DNA of 64,000 nucleotides from Lunularia cruciata (GCA_948567375.1 OX419757.1:17980001-18044000), one strand, 5' to 3'; counted from the first letter of the stretch, positions 45,026 to 57,885 are shown. Numbers and translations: made by a program. The notes: generated by a model not told the origin, from the letters alone.

Positions 45026-45044
45026 TACTTCAAGTTTGTTGACA

Positions 45045-45056
45045 TGGTATCAAAGA
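45045..45056 (+). other. Copia primer binding site (tRNA-Met-like)
   Basis: tggtatcaaaga directly follows the LTR; tggtatca matches the iMet primer site, and the rest has drifted. Confidence 0.75.
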
Positions 45057-45789
45057 AATAGGGACCACAAAGAGTCTTTCATGCATGCTAGTACAAGGTG
45101 AGCTAGAGAAGTGCAGCTTGGAGAGAGAAATCCTTGCTGTGGTGTAGTAGTAGAATGTGTTGCTAAACCCAAAGTTTCATTTGCCAAAAGACGATGAAGA
45201 GTGGTGGCAATAATATGCTTGTCAAAACTTCCCATGCATTTTTGAGGGCCAAGATGATGTCCTTTTACCAAAATAACATTACCAATCTCCATCAAGCTAT
45301 CTTGTTCAAAAGGCTCAAATTTAGTTGCCCACCAAATTTCAGCACAATCAGAGCTTTTGACAAACAATTCTTTGAAAGCAAATATTGTTCAAACAACAAC
45401 TCCATAGATTCCTTGTGTAGGAAATAATACTAGCAATAAGGGTGAGAGGCAACCACCTTGGCAAATTGGGATGAGAAATCTCACCTTTTAAGAGGTCACT
45501 CTGATTCTATGCCTTCAATCTCAAAAATCCTGGTTTTCTTGGAGCTTCTTGGTATGTTCTGCCCTTGATCACCATTGTGGAGGTCACTTTCTATCAATTC
45601 TACTTCAAATTAGTATCTTTATTTTGTATTATGACAGATTCTTGAGTTCTTGTCTTTTGGCATTGACAGACATATATGTTTAGAGGAGTGCAAAGTTGAG
45701 CATAGAGTTACTATAGTGCATAAGGGGGATATGCTCAATTCAAGGAGGGGGCAAAGTTGTTGAATCTTTGTTTTTGAGTATAGATCCAC

Positions 45790-46750
45790 CATGGTTGAAT
45801 TCAATGCAAGTTCCATTATAGGCAAGAAGCTTGACAAAGGCAACTATGTTGTATGGAAACTATGCATGAAGGATTTCCTTATGGGACAAGAACTATGGGA
45901 GCTTGTCATTGGATAGGAGATGGAGCCAGAAGGATATGATAAGAGTCTAGAGGTAAGGACATGGAAGAAGCAAGCCAACAAAGTCTTGCATTAGTAATTG
46001 CTTATTATTTCCATTTTTTCCTCAATATGTGGTTATGTTCAAGATGCAACAACACCACAAGGTGCATGGGAGGCAATTGTCAAGTTGTTTGAGACGTCTA
46101 TCAAGGCATGCAAGTTGTTGTTGAAACAAAAGCTCAATTTCATCAAGAAGGAATCGTAATTTGTAAACAAGTACATTCTATCCATAAGGGGTATTGTTGA
46201 TCAACTTGAGAGTATTGGAGACATAGTATATGAAGAAAATTTGAGCATGATCACCTTACCAGATTTAGTCCTAGGTACCAATCTTTTCAAACATTGATTT
46301 TTGTGCGTGAGACTTTTCCATTGCTTCAAGATCTAAACCCCTTTTTGGTGAGTGAAGAGATGCAAATGACAATAAACCAATGGTTTTCCTCCAATTCACA
46401 ATAGCAAGATCAGGCTCTATACGTAGATGCTAGAAGAGATCAAGGCCATGGATGTGTTTATGGACATGGGATTGTTCAACACAATGAGAATGGTGGAGAA
46501 GGTCATGGATTTTTGCATCAACATCATTATCCAAGTTGTTACCATACTCATAGACTACCCTAACCACAACAAAGTCAAGATTTGAACTGGAGCAGAGGTT
46601 ACATTCCCCTTGGATCTTGGAACCATTGTGGTGAAAAAGACCACTATGCTTGTGATTTTCATAAGCAACAACAACACCATAATCTTGGTCAAGGCTACAT
46701 TGCTCAACAGAATTTTGTAGCCGGTGATTTTGATGATTGCAATGATGCTT
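45790..46750 (+). pseudogene. Copia Gag remnant with zinc knuckle
   Basis: Frames give KLDKGNYVVWKLCMKDFLMGQELWELV, then DATTPQGAWEAIVKLFETS, LKQKLNFIKK and DQLESIGDIVYEENL. This is the plant copia gag-polypeptide layout. Near 46620 a zinc knuckle reads NHCGEKDHYACD, with the first Cys replaced by Asn. Stops are frequent. Confidence 0.75.
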
Positions 46751-46799
46751 GAAGAAGAGAGCTTCTTGACCATGATGTATGTCATGGGGACTGTGGTGT

Positions 46800-47193
46800 A
46801 GCCCGCTAAGGAGTGGTAAATTGATTCTGAAGCCAACAATCACATGACAGCCCATCAATATTGGTGCAATCATCTTGAACCAATTCCACATCCTGTTGTT
46901 TGTTGTCACAAACAATGATACCCAACATCAGATCACTCATAAAGGCTGAGTTTAAGATGAAGCACTTGGGAGAGTTGAGATATTTCCTTGTAGTTGAGTG
47001 CATCAAGGATGGTGAAGATAAGTGGCTATTGTAGCAACAATATGCTATTGATATGCTTGCCACGTATGGTATGATGGCTTGTAAGCCAATCTCCACACCC
47101 TTAGAAAAAAATTTGAAGTTGAGTCTTGTTGAGGAGGAGTTTCTTGTAGATCTAGTATGTATAGATGGATAGTGGGGAGTTTGATCTACCTCA
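46800..47193 (+). pseudogene. Copia protease motif fused to an RT fragment
   Basis: About 46809-46850 gives W-stop-IDSEANNHMT, the copia protease signature with the active-site Gly changed to Glu (DSG to DSE). Within about 100 bp the frame is already at the end of RT: AEFKMKHLGELRYFLVVECIKDG, YAIDMLATYGMMACKPISTPL. Integrase and most of RT have therefore been lost by internal deletion. The YVDD box is not preserved. Confidence 0.75.
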
Positions 47194-47198
47194 CTATC

Positions 47199-47943
47199 TG
47201 TAATACCAAGAGCTAGCCATATGATCTAGATGTGAAATTTGGTTTAGTAACATCTGGAATGATGTTATACATGATGGTCAAAATAGATCAGATAAAAGTA
47301 TCACAAAAAGAGTCCTTCTACTAATAGGGCAGAAACCAAAATAGATTTGAAAACCCTAGAACTAATAGCTAGACATATGATTTAAACATGAGAATTAGTT
47401 TGGTGATATCTAGAAGGATCTTACACATGATGGAATAAACATATCAGAAAGAGGTATCACTAAAAGGGGACTTCTCCTAATAGAGTAGAAACCGAAATAT
47501 GCTTGAAATCTTTGAAGGCAATTTTGGAGGTCTAAACGGATGAATTAGGCCTCAAGAATGTGCAGATTCCAACCCCTCCTCACAAAAGGAGGAAAGGCTG
47601 GCCTTCCCTCCCCCTGGTTTGTCTCATCAAGAGCTTTCCAATGGTATCTCACCCACGTGATTTTGATATTCCTACAAGAAGATTCTCTAAAAGATTCCTT
47701 TTGGTCAAAGCTTGTTTGACCAACCAGATAGGACCAGGACAAACATGTCACCCATCCAAGTAATTAATCCAAGGGTGGAGCTTGCTGACATGTCACCTAT
47801 CTATGTGCCTAATCCTATGGTGGAGCTTCCTTGGAGTAGATCCTCTTTGTCTATATAATAAAGAGAAGGTGCTCCTTTGGAGCATCGGATGATTGAATGT
47901 GAAATCTGTGTTTTCTCTCTTCTCTTGTCCTCAGAGTATTATA
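47199..47943 (+). mobile_element. Solo LTR of the element D family inserted in the copia element
   Basis: 745 bp from TGTAATACC to GTATTATA, flanked by a perfect CTATC duplication (47194-47198 and 47944-47948). Removing it and one CTATC joins the copia frame smoothly (...VGSLIYLTI + TRLDLSYNMGF). It is the inverted relative of the LTR at 31092-31834. The structure indicates insertion followed by LTR-LTR recombination. Confidence 0.9.
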
Positions 47944-47948
47944 CTATC

Positions 47949-48542
47949 ACTAGGCTAGATTTGAGCTACAATATGGGATTTATGAGTTAGTTCATGCAGA
48001 CTCCTCAAAAGCCACATCTTGATGTAGTTCAGAGAATTATGCGGTGTGTGAAGGTCACTATACAGTTTGGACTTCATTACATAGCCAAGAATAGCATTTA
48101 GTTGTGTGGATTTATAGATGCAGATTGGGCAAGGAGTTTATTTGACAGGTGGTCCACATTTGGCTATGCCTTCAGGTTGGGAAGTGTAGTTATAACCTAG
48201 TCCTCAAAGAAGCAAGCCATGATATCCTTGTCTTCTTGTGAGGCAAAGTATAAAGGTGCTACCAACTCAACATGCAGAGCAGTCTGGCTTCATAGATTAC
48301 TTGTTGACATTGGTATTTATGTCTCTAGTGCAATTTTTATCTATGCAAATAAAAAGAGTAGTATTAGACTTGCTAGTAATCATATGTTTCATGCTAGGAA
48401 AAAACACTTTGGGGTGCATCATCACTTCCTTAGGAAGAAAGTACTTGCCGGTGAGAAAGATCTTGTATCTCTACGTACAAATAAGCAAGTAATTGACATA
48501 TTCACAAAAGCTTTGCCTCCATACACATTTGATGTCATTTGA
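47949..48542 (+). pseudogene. Copia RNase H
   Basis: Begins in the RT-RNase H connection (LDLSYNMGF, QTPQKPHLDVVQRIMR) and continues with LCGFIDADWA (RNase H Asp), FRLGSVVIT, ISLSSCEAKYKGATNSTCRAVWLHRLL, ARKKHFGVHHHFLRKKVLAG and KQVIDIFTKALP. The last 107 residues (48219-48542) are open. Scattered stops occur before that. The stop is about 35 bp before the 3' LTR, as in intact copia elements. Confidence 0.85.
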
Positions 48543-48564
48543 GATCAATTAGGTGTATAATGTA

Positions 48565-48575
48565 TTGAGGGGGAG
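48565..48575 (+). other. Copia polypurine tract
   Basis: ttgagggggag lies directly before the 3' LTR start at 48576. Confidence 0.85.
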
Positions 48576-48852
48576 TGTTGAGACTCCAAGCTCTCTACAG
48601 GTGTGAACTAGTTTAGAGTAAGACTGAACTTGTATAGCATTGAGTTCTCACTTATTCCACTGGCATGGAGTTAGTTAGAAAGCTACTACTTATCTGGTGC
48701 ACTGTTCTTGGTGCCTACCCTCCTTTGTGGGTTGCACATTTTTCTCAATTCTCTATATATACTAAGGAGCGCTACCTACCTAGATCATTCTCTTGATTTA
48801 TCCCACACACACTCTCTCTCTCTTTTTGTGTATGTGCTATAAGTTTTTTGAC
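48576..48852 (+). repeat. Copia 3' LTR (277 bp)
   Basis: Runs tgttgagactcc...ttttttgaca. It contains a TATA-like ctatatata and only short TC/CA tracts. Confidence 0.8.
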
Positions 48853-49789
48853 AGTTCACATAATTCATCATGGGACCTCTTAAGAGCTCCCCCTAGGTAG
48901 ATTCCAAGTGAACATGTGCTTAGAGATTGACTCCCTCACCAAGGAGTAAACTTTGGGTCATCTTAAGGATTATAGTGCAGATCCATATGAGAGTTTGGTG
49001 GCATCCTTTCAAGATCACCTTCTGTGTTAGGATGAGTGGGATTGGATATGGAAATATAGCTTGGTGTGGATCCATGAACATATCTTTAGATGCCTTGATA
49101 ACACATAAGAGTGTATTAGACTAGAGTGCCATTGCAAGGATACCCCTAGATCACTACTTTGTCATATTGTGTTATGATCAATTGTACATTGTAGCACCAT
49201 CTTTGTACATGTGTGTGTGTATATATATGCATCTTTTCATACATATACTACCAAAGTGCAATCCACTATCTTGCTTTTTTGAATGTTGATATGTTAGTGT
49301 GAAAACTTATGAGTATTTTTATATTTAATAAATATAAAGAGCTCTTTGAGGCAAAAGATCAACAATGATGTAAATGATTTTTTAGCACTTATATTGTAAT
49401 GGAAATGATTTTCTAGCCCTTAGATGTGATTGAAATGAATTCTTAGCCTCAAGGCCACCATTCTAGATGTACAAGATGTGGAACACATTGGAACATCTAC
49501 CAAAATAAAGTGTTTGTAGTGAATATGATAGTGTTTGTGTAAATATACTATGTTAGTGACAAAGCTTGTGAATATGTTAGTGCTTGTGTGAATATATTAT
49601 GTTAGTGAGAAACTTGTGAGTATTTTAGAAAACTTGTGAATACTTGTGAATATATTTGGAAACTTCTGAATATTTTAGTGTTTGTGTAAATATACTCATA
49701 GAGCTTTTTGAGGCAAAACATCAATATTGCAAAGCTTATAGTAACATGTAAACCTTGTGCTATATGGAGCTCACAATAGCAAGCAAACC

Positions 49790-50150
49790 TTGTGGACAAG
49801 GTTATAATCTTCAATCTTAAATCTTAAAACAACAAGCAAACTCCTACAAGAAGCAAGCAAACCCCTACCAAAGGTAAGAAAAACCCCCAAAGGCAAGAAA
49901 ACTCCCTCCATAAACAAGAAAAGCTCACCAAGTGCAAGTGAAGCCCAAAAGCCAAGCTAGGCCTTATGAGGGCAATAAAAACCATGAGCAAACCTTACCA
50001 AAAGCAAGCAAAGCCCCACAAGGAGCTAGCAAACCCCAAAACCACAAAGAAACCCCACTAGGGCCAAGCAAACACCAACCTACCAATAGGTAAGCAAACA
50101 CTTACCATAATAATACCAACAAGGGAGCAAACCCTTTGGGAAGAAGTGAG
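49790..50150 (+). repeat. Degenerate array of 'aagcaaaccc' units, array 2
   Basis: Roughly fifteen units of 18-30 bp based on 'agcaagcaaa(c)cc(c)'. The motif reappears at 50205-50220 and 50945-50960, on both sides of the GC-richer segment. Confidence 0.7.
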
Positions 50151-50246
50151 AAAATTATTACAAGGGGTGAGAAAATCCCATGAATTGAACTTGCCTACAC
50201 ATGAGATGCAAGCAAATCCTCTAAAGAAGTCCTTTCAGCACTTTGC

Positions 50247-50394
50247 GAACGCAAAGGAAGTACGTAATGGCATATGCTATCTTGGCATATGCTATTATAG
50301 AAACAAGTATAAATATCCCAGAACGCAAAGGAAGTACGTAATGGTATATGCTATCATGGCATATGCTATTATAGAAACAAGTATAAATATCCCA
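50247..50394 (+). repeat. 74-bp tandem duplication containing a TATA-like motif
   Basis: Units 50247-50320 and 50321-50394 differ at only two positions. Each ends in 'gtataaatatccca', so a promoter-like TATA segment is duplicated. 'catatgctat' is repeated inside each unit. Confidence 0.92.
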
Positions 50395-51189
50395 GATCAA
50401 ATGCAATACAACACAGAGGGCGTTCCGTAGGGCTCTATAATCTCCCTGCTTTGTGCCAATATCTTCCTACATAAGTTGGATTGTTATGTCAAAGACATAC
50501 TTATACCCAAATACAATGTAGGGAATATGCGCCCCGTGTCCGCAGGGTTGGTGGTGAAGCTAGAAAATATCTGATTGGAACTACTTACTCTCTACTTCTC
50601 TGACATATTCTCTTAGTACAATCTGATTGATAGGCCGGTTCAGGGCCTTTTGCAAATTGTGTCTAATCCAAGCTTGGTTCCCAAGCATCATTTGAATGTT
50701 TCCTTCCCTACTACATTGGGAAATAGCAATAATGTACCTTCAGAACTTCCCAAATGTAATCCCGTCGAAAGACCCCTTGGACCCTTACTTTCGAAGAATT
50801 TTATATGTATGATATGCCAATGACTTTGTCATTTTAGTAAGCAGAACTTGGTTAGAAACTTTTGGCCCAGGCGCGACATCCAAGATATCCATTTCTGCTG
50901 CCCCGCTGGGTACTCATGTCCCGAGTCCTTTACCCCAATGATGTGCAAGCAAACCCATGAAATTAACCACTTATAAATAAATCAAGTTCAAGCAAATTAA
51001 TTCAATTTTTTACCAAGAGTGTTCTTTTTACTCCTTGAATCTTGCAACAACAACAAATACCATAAGGTTGAACCAAAATTGCTACTACAAATACCATAAG
51101 GTTGAATCACTACTATAAATACCATAATCTTACAACAACAAATTGCTATCGTGTGAACTGGAAGTGCAAGAGGTGCAATTGGGAATTGA

Positions 51190-51480
51190 ATCACTAGTAC
51201 AAATAATATAAGGTGATGATCTTTTCAATGTCCTTTGGTATCTTCACCTACCTAGTGAATTCTAAAGTCATTGAATAAAAGAAATTCAATCTATCATTAC
51301 TTTCCTTGAATCTCAGTTTTTGTACTTTGGATCTTTGTTTTGCTTCAATTTTAACTCTAAGCTTTTCAATCTTTGTCATCTTTTGAGCATTTGTCTCTAC
51401 TTATTTACAAATCTCCTTGGCCTCCATAGAATCTGTTGAATTTTTTAAGGCTCACCATATCCTATGCAAAAAGAAAAAAG
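51190..51480 (-). pseudogene. Second copy of the element D Lys-rich ORF
   Basis: Minus-strand frames read EAKEICK-VETNAQKMTKIEKLRVKIEAKQRSKVQKLRFKES and then MTLEFTR. This parallels the 29956-30344 copy (EAQERWKLAKIEAHKMAKMKKVRVK; MILEFAKV). Stops are present. No LTR was seen next to it. Confidence 0.45.
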
Positions 51481-54099
51481 TGTAGGGATAATCTTTGGAT
51501 TCCTAGAGGATTTGCTCCTCTTGCATGATCCTTCCTTTTGTAGCTTAAGCTCTCCTTCTATGTCTCACCATCTATTGCTCATGTTTGAATTTTCTCTTGA
51601 GATTTTGGAGTTTTCTCTTGTGCTCTTATTGTAGTTGGAACATCCTCCTCAAACTCCTTTAACCTCAAACTCCTTTAACCCATTCAACCTTGCTTCTTGT
51701 GTGCTAGGAATTAAAAATAGGATTGTATGGGATGTATTAAATGGGATAATAAATGCTTGTGAAGTCCTTGACAAAGAGTACCTTCTTCAAAAGTTTCCTC
51801 CTACTCTTTGGGAACGACTTTGTATCTCATTTCATCTTGTTGTTGGACCATTCAAAAAGGTTCAACTCACTCCTAACCCCTATACTTAAGAGTGCTATTG
51901 AGGAAATGTTGGCCCTACCCCCAAAAAAGCATCCATTCTATCAAAATCAGGACAAAGGTGGTCTAGTTTACAGTCCGTAGTTGTCCATCCTTGCTTCATT
52001 TCCTTTTCAATGAGACCTTCCAATCCCTAGCCTGATTATAGTATTTCATAGAATGAGCACATTTTTCTGCAATCTCTCTATTCATGGATCCTAAAATCTC
52101 ACAAGAATTGTGGCGATGTAGCAAAATGTAGTACTCTTATGAATGTATTTCTTGCAAGTGCTATTATATATCTGCTTAAATTGCTTAGGATCTTCCAAAT
52201 AATCTATGATTTGAGTGTAATGATGGAACCATCCTAAACCTATCTTCATCATGTTTTTCTTTGCTCACAATAGAGGGAGCAGATTAAAAAAGCATAAATG
52301 GTATAGACAACATCATTTTCAAGAAATCTTGAAATCTAATAATTGGTGTTGAATTGGGATGTGCCAAAAATGGGTTTTGAATTTGGATAAGCCAATAAGA
52401 GAATGGGTGGCAAAACATCTATGTTCTAATTGAGAAAGGGAGGGAATGGGAGGAGGAGCAATATTTACATTTATATCTTCTTGGTTTACTAAACTCAATT
52501 CCAAAACATTGAAGTGTGTTTTCTCAAAGTCGACGCACTATGGATTTCTTCAAGTTTGCACACTATCAAAAGCAAAAGCAATTTAATAGGAGAAACTCTT
52601 AGCAATGGTGCTATAAATCAGTCCAAATGTTCAAATGCTTGTGTCCAACAATGTTCAAATATGAGAATTGCTTAGTAATATTAGTCATGTTGGTGCCATC
52701 AATCTAAATCTTGTTTTTGGATGAGAATGTGGTGCCCAAAAATAAGTGCACCAACCTTTTAGTACCACAAACTCACCCTATGGAACGGTATTCAAATTTA
52801 GAGACATTGGCTTGTGACACATGGCAAGTTTTGGCACAACTTCTAATCTGCTTGTGACACATGGTAGGTTTTGGCACTATTCCTTAATTGTTATTACTCA
52901 AAATGGTTGCCTATCCCTCATGTACCTCCTAATTCAGGTCCTTAGTTAAAGAAAGAACAATGCATCACCCCATAACAAATTTCTATGAAGCATTCATTTA
53001 TTTGGAGGTTGTTTTATGGAGTCTTGTAAAATCTTTTATGAAAATGAACCATGAAAGTAAAGATTTTATAAGTTTCATCTTTGAAATCCCTTAATGTCTT
53101 CACTCTCTTAACATTTCCATAAAATCTGCACTCTAGAATCCCTATTGCATCATGGACATGTGACAACTATGTTGTTTGTCTGTGATCACCACTTTTTGTA
53201 AACCTTATTACTTTAGATCCAAAGAGTTCAGGTAGAAATTTATTGACATAGAACATTCTAGGAATATAAAATTTTATATATTTGTCCCCTATGGCATTAA
53301 GGGAAAAATTAAAGCCACACAACTAAAAAACAAGGTTTTATAAGAGCATTTTAAATGAATATTGCTAGCATCATCCATACACAATTTCAAATCCAGTAAA
53401 TGCAAATTTTACTTGTAAAAATGTTGTTAATCTATTTTATTCTTTTTTGTTATAATTTTACTCTCTTTTGCACTCATTGAGGCCTTATGGGCAAGAATTT
53501 GGGGGAATGGTAATTTCAAACTAGTATATCCTATGTGAGCCATACAATTTTAATCATCTAAGAAACTTGGAGAAGGTAACTTTTCATTTGAGCAATAAAT
53601 GATAAGTTTAGCCCTATTTTACCTCTTGGTTGACATTTGGGATTACACACGCTATTTCTATCTCTTCATTGACTGCTCCAAGGATATTGATAGAGTTGTG
53701 GGAGTGGTTAGCTTCTCAAGCAAGTTGTTTTTTTATGTTATTTGAGATTAGTTTTCCTTGTCCATGTTATTTGAGATTAGTTTTTCTTAAGCAAGAGACG
53801 ATTGTAGAGAAACGCAAGCCCTACAAACTTTATCTATGGCTAGTCCCACTAATGAATACTATCTCTTCTTTGTGCTTATTATATCATGTAGTAGGAAAGA
53901 GAAAGTACCATTAGATGTCTTAGACTATCAGCATGAGCAACCTTTATGTCTTGATAGATTGCTCTTTGTACATGTATTGTACATTGCCCCCACATCTCTC
54001 CTCAAGAGGCTTGTTAGAGATGATATATGAGCACATTAGAGATTGCTTCCAATAGATGATCCCTTTAGTGGTTTTCTAAGTTATTTCAAGTGGCTATAG
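51481..54099. other. No assignable gene
   Basis: AT-rich, with short open frames only. A 23-bp phrase 'gttatttgagattagtttt' is directly repeated at about 53738 and 53767. 53630-54100 reads fairly open on the plus strand and may be the N-terminal part of the RT remnant that follows. Confidence 0.4.
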
Positions 54100-56130
54100 T
54101 AGTGGCAAGGGATTAGATTCCTACATCCATTAGTCAAGTGTTTGGTGCTAGTCAACTTTTGATGATGGAGAAGGACACAAGGAGCATAAGAGCAATTTGC
54201 CATTGGGGAGGTCTTTTTGCATTTTTTAGCTATACCATTACCCTTTTAGCATCATTCTCACTTTTGATAGAACCTTAGTCCACATTAGTTTGGAGTTGCT
54301 ATACTTTGAGGTTGTGATGTTATATCTTTAGGCATTAGATCACTCTTAAATATCACCCTAGTGGGTTGTTCTACAAATGAATGTTGATAACAATTTTAAT
54401 TTTTTCTCTCATGCATCCATCTTTAGGGAGCTTAGGAACCGGTGGATCCTTGGCAAGTCTTATTACTTTCATGAAGTCTTTCTATGACTCTCTTACTCCT
54501 CTTTATTACTAACATGGTTTCTCATAAGAGTGAGTATTGTCTTGGAGTTGGGGTTGTTGGTCAATGATAGGAGATCTTTTAGGGGGGCCTTTATTTGCCA
54601 TGGCTCACTTTACAACTCTCTTATCTACTAGTTTGGTAGCCATACAGTTTCCTACTTTGGTATATGAGACACACATTGTGGACCCCATAGATCAGATTAG
54701 GTAGGCCTTTGACCACTTGACTACCAAGTTTCATCTTGTAGGCTTGAGAGTAAAGTGTAAGAGAATGATCTCCTTAGATATTCTTCCTCACCTCTAGCTT
54801 CTAAATAGATGTATCACATCTACATATGGCCTTTGTATTCTTGCAATGCCCAATGTAGGATCTAAGGATTTTATCACTTGCTTTCTAAATGAAACCCTTG
54901 TAGAGGATATCCTTCATGTAGATGACCTCCCTATACTAGGAGATCCCCAAGTGGCATTTAGTATACTCTCCTCTATTACTGCCCATAGACCAAACTACTT
55001 ACTTTGCATGGTTCTCTCTTCTATGACATTCCTATCACATTTGAGAGCTTTTGATGGGAGGATTATGGGTGTCTTTGGTGATATCATTGGACTAGGGACA
55101 CTTGAGTATGTGAGAGGAGATTTGGCATGTAGACAAACATCTCTATCAATCTCGTGCGGAGTGATAGGCCTATTATTTATGGAGAAGACGGCACCTATAG
55201 CATGTTTGGGTAGTTGAGCTCTCTCTATACTTTTATTGTCCCTAATAGGCAAGTCTTCAAGACATATGTGACTAAGGTGGAAGAGAAATCCTTTTATCTT
55301 TAGGTGTTATTAACGGTAGACCAAAGATGGTCTATCTTTATGGGCACAAGAGGACCTTCCATCCTTTGCTTCACTACCTTCAAATTGGACTAGAGGTTTG
55401 TAGTCTCCTTGATGGATTGACAATTTCAGCAAATGCTATATTCTCTTAGTTCACTTATCCATTCCGTGTACTACTCTTTGCTCTTGCTCTAGCAAGGGTG
55501 GACGCTTTTAGATCCTAGCTCAACTTTGCATTAGTGCATTCCAACTCACACCAACTACTTTCTCTATAGTGATGAGGTTGTACCCAGGTTTAGTCCACCC
55601 TTTTGCATCTTCATTACTCACTTGTGTGGTTCTACACTAGATGTTGTAGTGGTCCATATAACACAGTGTCCTTTTGGAGGACAAAGGATAGTTACCCACT
55701 ATGCTATCAGGGATATACTGTTTGCCATGGCACAACACTATATCCCTTGCTTGGAGGGAGTGTTGGTATGCTTTGAAGACAACACAAGTTAGTTTAGACT
55801 TATACTTGGTCCAAGATGATCAGGTGACAATAGAAAAAATTGTGTATATGGATCCTACATGTGATATAGTTGTGGAAGGAGTGATCACTCATCCTCTTGG
55901 ATGGGGCGACAACATGCAAGATCTCTGAGTATAAGGATATGCAAAGAGGTCATCTTTTTGTTCATATAGCCTTGGAGTTATATGGAGTGATAGATGCAAC
56001 ATTTGACACATTTGTCATGGAGTGCGCAAGGGCATATAATTTTAGACTTTCATGTATCACACTCATGTATCACAAAATAATCTAGGTAGCATGTGTCCAT
56101 TGCTTTGCATAGATCAATGGACCAGTTGGT
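54100..56130 (+). pseudogene. LINE-like reverse transcriptase polyprotein remnant, copy 1
   Basis: Across several frames the order matches a non-LTR type RT. QFAIGEVFLHFLA (about 54190) and 'HFGVAI...GCDVISLGIRSLLNI' (about 54285-54350) are followed by a QGDPLxGPLFALAH-type motif, here GGPLFAMAHFTTLLS (about 54577). The catalytic YADD position reads YETHIVDP, so both Asp are lost. FDHLTTKFHLVGLRVK follows. The thumb/tail is open at 54846-55217 (GSKDFITCFLNETL, DPQVAFSILSS, HLRAFDGRIM). The C-terminus has AIRDILFAMAQ (about 55705), YMDPTCDIVVEGVI and GHLFVHIALELYGVIDATFDTFV (about 55950). Target-primed reverse transcription is the family's mechanism; this copy is dead. Confidence 0.72.
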
Positions 56131-56249
56131 GCATAAGAGAGCAATTACACTAGATGATGCTTATTCAGTCGCTTCAAATTGTATGTAGACCATATGACTT
56201 GCAGACTCTTAGATATCTTAGGTGCTACAAGGGAGATTCCTCCCACCAA

Positions 56250-56350
56250 TACTATTGGGGCTTAGCCCCATTTTACCCCCTATGTTTTCTCCTTGTGAGG
56301 CTTGATGGGGTCCTCCCATCCTTCTCGTTATCTTCCGATGGTTTTGTTTC
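56250..56350 (+). repeat. Short interspersed repeat motif, copy 2
   Basis: 'actattggggcttagccccatttta' (split here) is followed by 'ggcttgatggggtc-tcccatccttct'. It matches minus-strand copies at 1935-2095 and 63480-63600. Confidence 0.6.
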
Positions 56351-57817
56351 TCCTACCTCTTGTTTTTTATCCTTGTACAATTTGAGTCTTCCCGTCCTTC
56401 TTATTATCCTACGTGGGCGCCTTCATGATAAGTTATTTTGTCGTTACGCATGATTGTCCTAAAACATCCACGTAAAGCACCCATAGATCAACGGTCATTA
56501 AAGTTGGTTTTATTTTCTTGTATTTGGGCTCCTCGACTTTCTGAATTAATTCGTTACTTTGTTCGGCAATCTAGACGAAAAGTTGATTGTTGATTGTCGC
56601 GTGTGTACATGCGATCCTTAGTCATGAATATCCATCCAAAAGTGCCCCTACGCCACCACGTCAGCCGTTACTCAATTATGTCCACAAGCTCGCGAACCTA
56701 CCACGAAGATTTGGCCTTTCCATCAATTTTAATAACAATTGTGAACTTTAGAATTTGCAAACTATTTGGGCTTAGCCTCATTTTACTTAGTAAATTCTAT
56801 ATATGTGCAGCTTGATGCAGTGTTCCATCCTTCTTTTTTTCTTATCAATTATTATATTATAATTATTTATATTTGATAACATTATTTATTTATGGGTATA
56901 GTTGTTTAAGAAATTTGGCGTTAGGAAAACTTGGTGCGCCAATGGTAGAATCAATCTCCGCACTACTTCGTTTATATGGGATAAGTTTCTCAGTTGACTT
57001 ATAAGATTTTACATATTCTGGGTAATTTATTCTACGTAGATGATTCAATCTAATAATCTCGAACTTTCCCAATACGGTACGGATTAATAATTTATACATC
57101 AACGCCCCTGCAGTCAAACACAACAAACAATGCTTCGTGAGGGCTTCGAGAGATCTCGAGACGAGTCGAGTCGAGTAGCGGACTACGAGGAAGTGGCCTG
57201 AGCCCCAAAAGTATTCCACGAAGGAAAACGAAAGGGGAAAACAAGGCGCCAACAAGAGCAAAAGGTGAATTGCGGCCTGAAGGCCAAATAATATACCCGA
57301 AGTAAATTCCTTACCTTAAATTACGAAGAAGTGCAGAAAAGAGCAAAACGAGCTAAAAGCAACACGGATATTCTATTTTAAGTTTGACAGGAACTGAACA
57401 TGTGAATTCGTCAATTATGAAATGGGGTGTTAGTATATATATAGAGGAAGGTTTAAAACTGTCGTTCAGCCTCAAAGCGCAATATAAGATAAAATAATAG
57501 TGTACTCAATCAGTGAAAGGCTTACCGAACTGATTGGAAGATATACGTTAAATCTTAAATATTTTTATATTACTCATGAGTAAACGTAGTCTTTATTGAA
57601 TGAGAGAAACCGCGTCAAGTAATATAGCCCGAAAGAAATTGAAAATCGAATGCAAGGCACTAGAGATGAAGAAAAGAAACGAGCACAAGGTTAAAAAAGA
57701 AAAAGAAAAAAGAAGTTAACCTCCCATGTAAGGTAAGGAATTATAAAGCAAAACAAAAAGAGAAAACCCGAACTACGTGACATAGATCCTCCAAAATATC
57801 TGGAAGGTATATAAGGG

Positions 57818-57861
57818 TATATCTCGGAGATGATAAGGAGATTTCCCGTCTCCAAGATATA
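57818..57861. repeat. Inverted repeat around 'gtatatctcggaga'
   Basis: gtatatctcggaga and tctccaagatatac pair with one mismatch across about 16 nt. A further 'gtcttggagac' follows. Confidence 0.75.
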
Positions 57862-57885
57862 CCTTCATGTCTTGGAGACTTCCAC

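Larger units (their letters stand above)
48853..51189. other. No gene; AT-rich repeats and a compositionally distinct segment
   Basis: 49290-49700 repeats 'gtgaatat' and 'cttgtgagtatttta' phrases. 49790-50150 is the second 'aagcaaacc' array. 50221-50940 has clearly higher GC and resumes into 'gcaagcaaaccc' at 50945, so it looks like an insert within the array; no coding content is supported. Confidence 0.5.

Noticed and set aside
46430-46915. 161-residue minus-strand His-rich frame
   Set aside because: It is opposite the copia gag/zinc-knuckle remnant read on the plus strand.
50221-50940. Organelle DNA insert suspected from higher GC
   Set aside because: I recognise no organellar gene in it; kept only as a compositional observation.
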